DNA of 8,634 bases from Pseudanabaenaceae cyanobacterium MP8IB2.15 (lineage in GTDB: Bacteria > Cyanobacteriota > Cyanobacteriia > Pseudanabaenales > Pseudanabaenaceae). The position numbers were made by a program, and so were the translations under genes. The first letter of the stretch is position 1. Every line of letters starts with the position of its first letter. The notes beneath the pieces are model-generated. The model was not told the origin of the DNA. It saw nothing but the letters and a program-made list of their open reading frames with translations, and did not search any database. Below, piece after piece: positions 1 through 5,080 of the stretch. The stretch is taken from positions 1 to 8,634 of the forward strand of contig JARCMB010000493.1 in the NCBI GenBank assembly GCA_030248825.1. The letters run 5' to 3'.

Positions 1-1494
1 AGGAGTGGATTGATTTGCACATCGAAGTAAACGCACGAGTTGATCGTGATCGGCTACGACTTCAACTGCTGTGGCAACTTTGATCGCTTGATCGTACTGT
101 TCCATTTTGCCGTGAACCCCAGCAATATCGGCAATTAGTCTCGATCGAACCGTGATTTCATTCATTCCTCTCGCAATCTTGAAACTCTGGGAAAGCAGAT
201 CGAAAGCTTCATCTTTATTGCCCACATCCGCATACTTGTTAGCAATGTCGGTTAAGACTAAAGACTTATCAGCCGAGGCTTCGGTAAGATCGACAATCTG
301 AAGAGCTTGGGTTAGCAACTCGGATGCCTTGTCATTTTGCTTAAGTTTGGTATAGACTGCCGCGATATTTGCCATACTTTGGGCTTTCTCTAGCGGTGTC
401 CGAATCACGTATGCAAGTTGGAAGCTCTTATCTAACATTTTTGCCGCATCTTCAGATTTCCCATCTTTGGCATAGGCGTTTGCCACATCCGCAAAAATCA
501 GCGCACTCTCATATGAGGCTGGCATCGCTTTGGCGATCGAAAGAGCTTTGTCATATTTACCAGTTTCGACATATTTGCTAGCGACATAGGATAAGGCTCT
601 GGGTTCAAATGTCAGACGCACATCTTGAGTCGTGCCTTTACCTGAACTCTTAACGGCGGCTTCAGAGGCATCGAATGCTAGATCTAAGGCATCTTCGGCT
701 TTGTTGGATTTGCCTGTGGCAGCATAGTCGATCGCGATTTCGACAAAAGAACGGGCTTTGGCAGATTCATCCGTAATCTTTTTAGTCGCTTGCAATCCCT
801 CGGCTAGAGTACTTGTGGCTTGGTTAAAGTCTTTGGCATCAGTATAGGCACTTGCAATTGCCACGAGCGAACGCGCTTTCACATAATCATCGGTCACACT
901 TTCGGCATATTTCAGCCCTTGAGATAAGGTTTTTAGGGCTTTATCTTTCTGTCCTGCGGCGGCGTAGGTGCTGGCAATTTTGGCACTGGCAAAGGCTTTG
1001 TTGATGTCATCGGGCATTGTGGCGATCGAAGCTAGACTTCGATCGAGAATTGCGACGGCTTCACCTTTCTGACCTGCTTTAACGTATCGATCGGCAACTT
1101 CAGAAAGAACGAAGGCTTGATTAGAGGGATCTTTAACTTTTTGGGCAAATTCTAGGCTTTTACCCAGCATTGCACTTGCCTTGTCAGATTGCTTGGCTTC
1201 GGCATACCTCACGGCAATTTCAGCTAGGGTGATTGCTTCTCCAATCGTATCTTCTTTGTTCTCAGAACTTTCGTAAGCATTGTTAATGTAGCAGGCGAGG
1301 GGAATGCCTTGAAATTTTGGGTCGCTAATTTTAGATCCAGTCTCAGTTTTAGTCTGAGGTTTTACTGCTGACTTAACGATCGACTTTGGTGCTGGTGTCG
1401 CGATCGCCGCAAATGCATTAGCCCCAGGAAAGTTGAGGGACAGAAACATTGCTAGGCAAATAGTCAGAACCCGCCGCCATAGCTTTTTTACCAT
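1..1494 (-). CDS. Exported 40-residue helical-repeat (TPR-like) protein, C-terminus cut by window edge
   Basis: The reading frame is open from an ATG at 1494 to the left edge, giving 498 residues without a stop. The start is preceded by GAGG about 7 nt upstream. The N-terminus looks like a Sec signal peptide: basic residues (MVKKLWRR), a hydrophobic stretch at about 9-22, and likely cleavage after ANA (27) or AFA (29). A Pro/Lys/Thr-rich linker covers about 33-60. From about residue 85 there are at least ten helix-pair repeats with the core [IV]-A-x-x-Y-x-x-x-[GK]-x-x-[DN]-x-A. The core [IV]A recurs at 93, 133, 173, 213, 253, 304, 337, 377, 417 and 457, so the period is mostly exactly 40 residues, longer than the classic 34-residue TPR. 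The product is probably periplasmic or extracellular and acts as a protein-binding scaffold. This is inference; I do not recognise a named family and no catalytic motif is visible. Confidence 0.8.
   Translation of the reverse strand, partial: MVKKLWRRVLTICLAMFLSLNFPGANAFAAIATPAPKSIVKSAVKPQTKTETGSKISDPKFQGIPLACYINNAYESSENKEDTIGEAITLAEIAVRYAEAKQSDKASAMLGKSLEFAQKVKDPSNQAFVLSEVADRYVKAGQKGEAVAILDRSLASIATMPDDINKAFASAKIASTYAAAGQKDKALKTLSQGLKYAESVTDDYVKARSLVAIASAYTDAKDFNQATSTLAEGLQATKKITDESAKARSFVEIAIDYAATGKSNKAEDALDLAFDASEAAVKSSGKGTTQDVRLTFEPRALSYVASKYVETGKYDKALSIAKAMPASYESALIFADVANAYAKDGKSEDAAKMLDKSFQLAYVIRTPLEKAQSMANIAAVYTKLKQNDKASELLTQALQIVDLTEASADKSLVLTDIANKYADVGNKDEAFDLLSQSFKIARGMNEITVRSRLIADIAGVHGKMEQYDQAIKVATAVEVVADHDQLVRLLRCANQSTP
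85..1242 (-). repeat. Tandem 40-residue (about 120-bp) coding repeats
   Basis: Ten repeat units lie inside the exported repeat protein (residues about 85-470). Spacings between the conserved [IV]A cores are 40, 40, 40, 40, 51, 33, 40, 40 and 40 residues. The long unit carries a Gly/Thr-containing insertion around residues 281-292, and the following unit is about 7 residues short. A second conserved block, L-x-x-[SGA]-[LF]-x-x-A, follows each Asp-x-Ala core and suggests a two-helix unit. The repeats have diverged at the nucleotide level, so they are old rather than recent duplications. Confidence 0.75.
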
Positions 1495-1660
1495 TAGTGC
1501 CTCGTAATCTTAATTTCTTAGAGTTGTGTGCAAGCCTTCATGATATTACACAGGATGTTGGCGAAAGTTTCACGTCTCAAATTTTCAAGTACTTTCGCAA
1601 TTAATATAGAAGAAGCGCGGAAAATTCTGTTCGCACAGTTGTCTAGCTTTTGTCTTAATT
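1495..1660. promoter_or_regulatory. Divergent intergenic region between repeat-protein gene and hisC
   Basis: This 166-bp spacer must hold promoters in both directions. For the minus strand there is a TAATAT box at 1543-1548, and for the plus strand a TAATAT box at 1602-1607; neither has a convincing -35 partner, so both calls are tentative. An 8-bp perfect inverted repeat, gcgaaagt (1561-1568) and actttcgc (1591-1598), lies between the two boxes with a 22-nt centre, a position that would suit an operator. hisC has no clear Shine-Dalgarno sequence. Confidence 0.35.
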
Positions 1661-2716
1661 ATGCTGTCATTAATTCGCCCCGATCTAGCTGAGTTGTCTG
1701 CCTACAAAGTGGATGGTGGATCTGAGCATCCCTCACCCGATAAGCTAGACGCTAACGAAGTCTCGATCGATCTACCAGATTGGTTTAAAGCGAAGTTAGG
1801 CGCGATCACCCAGTTAGAAATCCAGTCAAATCGCTATCCTGATGGTGAATATGCCAGTTTGAAAAAATTAGTGGCTGATTACGTCGGGTTTAACATCACT
1901 CCTGCCCAAATCTCGCTCGGTAATGGTTCTGATGAAATCATTCGATCTCTGCTGATTGTGGCTTGTCTGAATCGTGGCAGCATTCTGGTTGCAGAGCCAA
2001 CCTTCTCGATGTACGGCATTTTGGCGAAAACGCTGGGGATTCCGACTGTTAAAGTCCCTCGATCGAATCAAGATTTCAGCATCGATCTAGCAGCAGCTCA
2101 GCAATCGATCGATTCCGATCGGATCGCCGCCGTATTTCTGGTTCATCCCAACTCACCTACAGGCAACTCACTCACATCAGCCGAGATCGATTGGGTTCGA
2201 TCGATCCCTGAAAATATTTTGGTTGTGATCGATGAAGCTTACTTTGAATTCTCTGGGATCACACTCACAGGAGAATTATCCCAACATCCCAATTGGGTGA
2301 TCTTACGCACATGCTCGAAAGCATTTCGTCTGGCGGCCTATCGCGTCGGTTATGCGATCGGGCATCTGGATCTAATCCTCGCGCTCGAAAAAGTGCGTTT
2401 GCCCTACAATCTGCCCACGGTTTCCTTTGTCGCCGCCGAACTAGCGATGTCTCATCACGCCGAGCTTCTGGCGAACGTACCTGAGATTCTGGCAGAACGC
2501 GATCGACTTAAACTCGAAATCCGCAATCTGGGGATCTCGGTATGGGATAGCGATGCTAACTTCCTTTATCTCCGCAGTGCTGATGATTCGTCGATCGCCA
2601 ACTGCCTCAAAGCCAACGGCACAATTATCCGCCAAACAGGTGGGGGGCTGCGTCTGACGATTGGCACACCAGAACAAAATCACCGTACTCTATCAAGACT
2701 GAAATCGTGTTTGTGA
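1661..2716 (+). CDS. hisC: Histidinol-phosphate aminotransferase
   Basis: This is a fold-type I, PLP-dependent aminotransferase of 351 residues, the usual length for HisC. It converts imidazole-acetol phosphate and glutamate to histidinol phosphate and 2-oxoglutarate in cytoplasmic histidine biosynthesis. Visible landmarks are GNGSDE (87-92) for phosphate and cofactor contacts, HPNSPTG (162-168) with the conserved Asn164, DEAY (191-194) with Asp191 facing the PLP pyridine nitrogen, SKAFR (219-223) with Lys220 as the Schiff-base lysine, Arg228 in the following YRVGY block, and LRLTIGTPEQN near the end with Arg331 for the substrate carboxylate. The ATG start gives the N-terminus MLSLIRPDLAELSAY, which fits cyanobacterial HisC proteins, although no Shine-Dalgarno is visible. 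The 3' end overlaps the next gene by up to 10 nt, so the two are probably co-transcribed. A related substrate such as an aromatic amino acid cannot be excluded from sequence alone. Confidence 0.9.
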   Translation: MLSLIRPDLAELSAYKVDGGSEHPSPDKLDANEVSIDLPDWFKAKLGAITQLEIQSNRYPDGEYASLKKLVADYVGFNITPAQISLGNGSDEIIRSLLIVACLNRGSILVAEPTFSMYGILAKTLGIPTVKVPRSNQDFSIDLAAAQQSIDSDRIAAVFLVHPNSPTGNSLTSAEIDWVRSIPENILVVIDEAYFEFSGITLTGELSQHPNWVILRTCSKAFRLAAYRVGYAIGHLDLILALEKVRLPYNLPTVSFVAAELAMSHHAELLANVPEILAERDRLKLEIRNLGISVWDSDANFLYLRSADDSSIANCLKANGTIIRQTGGGLRLTIGTPEQNHRTLSRLKSCL

Positions 2717-3303
2717 GTAATTCAGGACGATCGATCGATTCCACTTGGTTAAGCCGCACCTCACAGGAAGTTGCGCCCGATCTACTGGGATGTACATTGG
2801 TGCGCCAGATCGATGGTGTGGAATATCGCGGGCTGATCGTAGAAACAGAAGCATATGATGCCAACGATCCCGCCTGTCATGGCTATACCCGCAAAACCGA
2901 GCGAAACGCGGCGATCTTTGGTGCGCCTGGCTCTGTCTATGTCTATCTAATTTATGGGGTCTATCACTGTATCAATATCGTTACGGATGTTGAGGGGTTT
3001 TGCAGTGCTGTCTTATTACGAGCATTGGCACTCGATCCGATTCCTCCTTGGTGCGATTTTACGAATCGCAAAGAGAAGCCAACCCGTGTCGCGGCGGGGC
3101 CAGGTAAGCTCTGTCGGGCATTGAGAATCGATCGAAGTCTTGATGGTGTAGTTTTAAGCCCCCAGTCCGATCTTTGGCTAGAGCCTCAATCTCCAGACTT
3201 CAAGTTCGATCTAATCCAAACCACCCGAATCGGTCTGACCAAAGGTGTAGATATTCCTTGGCGTTGGTACATCAAAGGACATCCATCCGTTTCCAAGAAA
3301 TAG
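2707..3303 (+). CDS. mpg: 3-methyladenine DNA glycosylase (AAG/MPG family)
   Basis: This cytoplasmic base-excision repair enzyme removes alkylated purines such as 3-methyladenine by cleaving the N-glycosidic bond. The protein has 198 residues, typical of the bacterial AAG/MPG family. By comparison with human AAG, Glu48 in IVETEAY is the general base (human Glu125), Tyr50 and His58 are base-stacking residues, Tyr80 in YVYLIYG is the DNA-intercalating tyrosine (human Tyr159), Asn90 matches Asn169, and Arg105 in LLRALAL matches Arg182. All key residues are present, so the enzyme should be active. The start is uncertain: GTG at 2707 or GTG at 2713. The latter forms a GTGA overlap with the hisC stop, a common translational-coupling arrangement, and would shorten the protein by only two residues. 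No Shine-Dalgarno is evident, which also fits coupling to hisC. Confidence 0.9.
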   Translation: MFVSNSGRSIDSTWLSRTSQEVAPDLLGCTLVRQIDGVEYRGLIVETEAYDANDPACHGYTRKTERNAAIFGAPGSVYVYLIYGVYHCINIVTDVEGFCSAVLLRALALDPIPPWCDFTNRKEKPTRVAAGPGKLCRALRIDRSLDGVVLSPQSDLWLEPQSPDFKFDLIQTTRIGLTKGVDIPWRWYIKGHPSVSKK

Positions 3304-3343
3304 CTTTCTGTTTTGCCCTCCATCAGGGATGAGCGATTAGCGG

Positions 3344-3991
3344 TCAATATTTAGGAGTCTTTAACTCACCTACACGATTGTCAAAGGGGAAAAAGCGCAA
3401 GAAAGCTCTGCCAATCATATTCTGGCGGGGTAAAAATCCCCAAATATGTGAGTCATTGCTACTATTACGATTATCTCCCATCATCCAGTAATATCCCTGC
3501 GGTACTGTTATTGATTTGTAGCGCGAATCCTGAGAAGATGAGAGCGATTCCAGATTTTGGGCTTGATTCGGGAAAATATAATCTGGTGGTTCCGCAATGT
3601 AGTTCTCGGTTAATGCTCGATCGTTCACAAACACCTTACCATCATGAATGCTGATTCGATCTCCTGGCAATCCAATTAATCGTTTGATATACGCCTTAGT
3701 GTTATCTTCGATCGCGGGTGATTTAGGTGGATAGAATACAACGATCTCTCCTCTCTGTGGATCTCTCAGCGAATAAGACACCTTCTCAACAATGATTCGA
3801 TCGTTAACTAATAGAGTCGGCTCCATCGAACCAGAAGGAATAAAGCGCGGCTCGATGATAAAAGTCCGTAATAAAAATGCCAGAATTAACGCGATCGAAA
3901 CCGTCCGAATATTATCTCGATGTTTCTCAAACCAAGATTGAGAAATTTGCTCTTTTTGCTCTTTTTGACTGGATTCCAATTTATGCTCCAA
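3344..3991 (-). CDS. lepB: Signal peptidase I
   Basis: This membrane-bound serine protease (family S26) cuts signal peptides from exported preproteins on the outer face of the cytoplasmic or thylakoid membrane. It has up to 215 residues and one N-terminal membrane segment at about 29-46. Box B is IPSGSMEPTL, with nucleophile Ser55; box D is YIKRLIGLPGD, with general base Lys103; box E is GDNRNSSNDS at 172-181. The residue after box E is His182, where Arg is usual. There is no in-frame ATG upstream of the catalytic domain. TTG at 3991 gives the longest frame, but an in-frame stop lies just upstream (3998-4000) and no ribosome site precedes it. TTG at 3979 has GGAG six bases before it and gives 211 residues, so it is the better start. 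A TATATT box at 4000-4005 (minus) could be its promoter. It converges with mpg across a 40-bp gap. Confidence 0.9.
   Translation of the reverse strand: MEHKLESSQKEQKEQISQSWFEKHRDNIRTVSIALILAFLLRTFIIEPRFIPSGSMEPTLLVNDRIIVEKVSYSLRDPQRGEIVVFYPPKSPAIEDNTKAYIKRLIGLPGDRISIHDGKVFVNDRALTENYIAEPPDYIFPNQAQNLESLSSSQDSRYKSITVPQGYYWMMGDNRNSSNDSHIWGFLPRQNMIGRAFLRFFPFDNRVGELKTPKY
3986..3989 (-). promoter_or_regulatory. Shine-Dalgarno GGAG that favours the lepB TTG at 3979
   Basis: On the minus strand GGAG is followed by six bases and then a TTG codon at 3979-3977. The upstream TTG at 3991 is preceded only by A/T-rich sequence. The site therefore supports a start four codons downstream of the longest open frame. 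Confidence 0.45.
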
Positions 3992-4086
3992 TTTTATTTA
4001 ATATATTGGGATACTTGAGTCTTGAAACTACTTACTAAGGCTCGGAGGCATAGGGAGTAAGGGTTTTGAAGCTTCCGCGTGGCTAA

Positions 4087-4266
4087 CTAATCATATTTTT
4101 TGTTGAACTGTTTCTTAGCCTGTTCGTAAATCTCCACTGTGATTGGAGAGAGGCTGTTATCTTGCGCGTAAGTTTCGATCTTTTTACGGGCAAAAGGACG
4201 CACAAAAAAAGGAATGTCCTTGAGCTTTGCCTCTGCTTCAGGAGTCCATACTGTCTTTTCACTCAT
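4087..4266 (-). CDS. Small stand-alone PCP_red domain protein
   Basis: This 59-residue protein runs from an ATG at 4266 to a TAG at 4087-4089. Almost the whole chain resembles the PCP_red domain, first known as the C-terminal end of the ChlB/BchB subunit of light-independent protochlorophyllide reductase. The matching features are WTPEAEAKL at 7-15, the IPFFVRPFARKKIE block at 18-31, and ITVEIYEQAKK at 42-52. In the parent enzyme this segment is a small helical domain. The stand-alone copies are common in cyanobacteria, but I know of no proven function, and this one lacks the catalytic part of ChlB. There is no clear Shine-Dalgarno; the upstream 40 bases are very A/T-rich. It lies 95 bp upstream of lepB on the same strand, and co-transcription is possible but not shown. 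Confidence 0.75.
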   Translation of the reverse strand: MSEKTVWTPEAEAKLKDIPFFVRPFARKKIETYAQDNSLSPITVEIYEQAKKQFNKKYD

Positions 4267-4648
4267 TGATTTTTTGATTTTTTTACTTGCGTTAATTTTT
4301 TTACTTTACAAATTTTAACCTAGCGATTACCTAAAATCAGACAGCCGATCAGGTCGAGCAATAATTGAGACAATCGAGTTCAATAATTCGCGTTTTGGCG
4401 ATCCTAGAGGTCTAGAACCAATTTCAGCGCACTATAAGATCTTAGGATCTAGGAATTGCACTAGAATAGTCAAGTGGAGGCTTGTAAATTCAAGCTCATC
4501 AAGCTTCAAAGATCAGTAATTTTGCTGTTGTCTGAGATACTTGAACAAAGTCACAATAAAGGTGACAATAATAAATATAGATTGTGAATTAGAAGCTTAA
4601 TGCTACTAGTTTATATACCTAGCTCAATATTTTTGGAGTTTAATTCCC
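4267..4648 (+). promoter_or_regulatory. 382-bp regulatory region upstream of gvpA
   Basis: No gene is visible here. The region separates a minus-strand gene from gvpA and should hold promoters for both, plus the gvpA leader. It contains a perfect 10-bp palindrome TAAGATCTTA (4435-4444) flanked by an inverted repeat TCCTAGA (4402-4408) and TCTAGGA (4448-4454). Further along are a small hairpin GCTTG/CAAGC (4480-4484 with 4491-4495), an inverted repeat GTCAC/GTGAC (4550-4554 with 4562-4566), and a direct repeat ACAATAA at 4553 and 4565. CAATAATT also occurs twice near 4364 and 4380. TAGAAT at 4462-4467 is another -10-like box without a good -35. The gvpA ribosome site GGAG is at 4635-4638, ten bases before ATG. 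Confidence 0.5.
4541..4569 (+). promoter_or_regulatory. Candidate sigma-70-type promoter for gvpA
   Basis: TTGAAC (4541-4546) is separated by exactly 17 bases from GACAAT (4564-4569), giving a near-consensus spacing with 4 of 6 matches in each hexamer. The spacer contains the GTCAC/GTGAC inverted repeat, so a regulator bound there would compete with polymerase. The expected transcript start near 4576 would give a leader of about 73 nt. Other A/T-rich boxes in the region are possible alternatives. Confidence 0.35.
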
Positions 4649-4867
4649 ATGGCAGTCGAAAAAGTCAATTCATCTTCTAGTCTCGCTGAAGTAGTCGATC
4701 GCATTTTAGACAAAGGCATCGTAATTGATGCTTGGGTTCGCGTCTCATTGGTTGGGATTGAACTACTCTCGATCGAAGCACGGGTTGTGATCGCTTCGGT
4801 AGAAACCTACCTGAAGTATGCAGAAGCTGTCGGTTTGACTGCATCTGCCGCCGTACCTGCTGCTTAA
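4649..4867 (+). CDS. gvpA: Gas vesicle major structural protein GvpA
   Basis: GvpA is the small hydrophobic protein whose copies stack into the ribs of the gas-permeable, water-excluding vesicle wall. The 72-residue product matches cyanobacterial GvpA along its whole length: the N-terminal Ser-rich segment (8-11), the helix SLAEVVDRILDKGIVID, the beta-forming stretch AWVRVSLVGIELLSIEAR, and the C-terminal helix ASVETYLKYAEAVGL, followed by a short Ala-rich tail. The ATG is supported by GGAG ten bases upstream (4635-4638). A hairpin terminator lies 149 bp downstream, before gvpC, so a short abundant gvpA message is expected alongside longer read-through transcripts. Only one gvpA copy is visible here; many cyanobacteria have several in tandem, and further copies could lie elsewhere. 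Confidence 0.98.
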   Translation: MAVEKVNSSSSLAEVVDRILDKGIVIDAWVRVSLVGIELLSIEARVVIASVETYLKYAEAVGLTASAAVPAA

Positions 4868-5016
4868 TTGCTAATTCGAGTGGGGGGTTGGACAAGAGTT
4901 CAATAGTTTTTGAGCAGTTAATTTGAAACAGATTCTGAAATGATAGCTAGTACGAATGAGGGTTTTAGCCTAAATTGGTTTAGCTTAAGGCAATACGGGT
5001 CAAATTCAACTCAGCT

Positions 5017-5052
5017 ATAAGGGGTGTAATTAAACTCCCCTTATTAGTTTTT
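5017..5052 (+). terminator. Hairpin terminator/attenuator between gvpA and gvpC
   Basis: ATAAGGGG (5017-5024) pairs perfectly with CCCCTTAT (5037-5044). The stem continues past a T-T mismatch with two more pairs, leaving a six-base loop AATTAA. Five T residues follow at 5048-5052. This is a good Rho-independent terminator, 149 bp after the gvpA stop and about 30 bp before gvpC. Since gvpC-gvpN-gvpJ show no obvious promoter of their own, partial read-through is the simplest way for them to be expressed at a lower level than gvpA. Confidence 0.75.
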
Positions 5053-5067
5053 ATATTAAAAGCACTT

Positions 5068-5072
5068 AAAGG
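5068..5072 (+). promoter_or_regulatory. Ribosome binding site fixing the gvpC start
   Basis: AAAGG lies eight bases before ATG at 5081. A TTG two codons upstream (5075) would be only two bases from this site, so ATG 5081 is preferred. Another in-frame ATG at 5093 is a weaker alternative. Confidence 0.5.
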
Positions 5073-5080
5073 TATTGTAT

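Noticed and set aside
369..581. Plus-strand open frame of 70 codons
   Set aside because: It lies wholly antisense to the repeat-protein gene, whose repeats and signal peptide are clear, and its translation shows no recognisable pattern.
3315..3327. Possible terminator CCCT/AGGG between mpg and lepB
   Set aside because: The stem is only four base pairs, with no T run on either strand.
4030..4062. Inverted repeat CTTACT/AGTAAG downstream of the PCP_red gene
   Set aside because: Six base pairs around a long loop, without a T run for the minus strand; too weak to call a terminator.
4267..4648. tRNA or small RNA gene upstream of gvpA
   Set aside because: I found no cloverleaf, no conserved T-loop, and no hairpin plus T run that would end a small RNA.
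4677..4895. Minus-strand open frame across gvpA
   Set aside because: It is antisense to a near-canonical gvpA and has no family features.
4961..4990. Near-direct repeat (GGTTTTAGCCTAA and GGTTTAGCTTAAGG) after gvpA
   Set aside because: Only two imperfect copies in A/T-rich DNA; no spacer pattern, so not CRISPR, and no sign of a mobile element.
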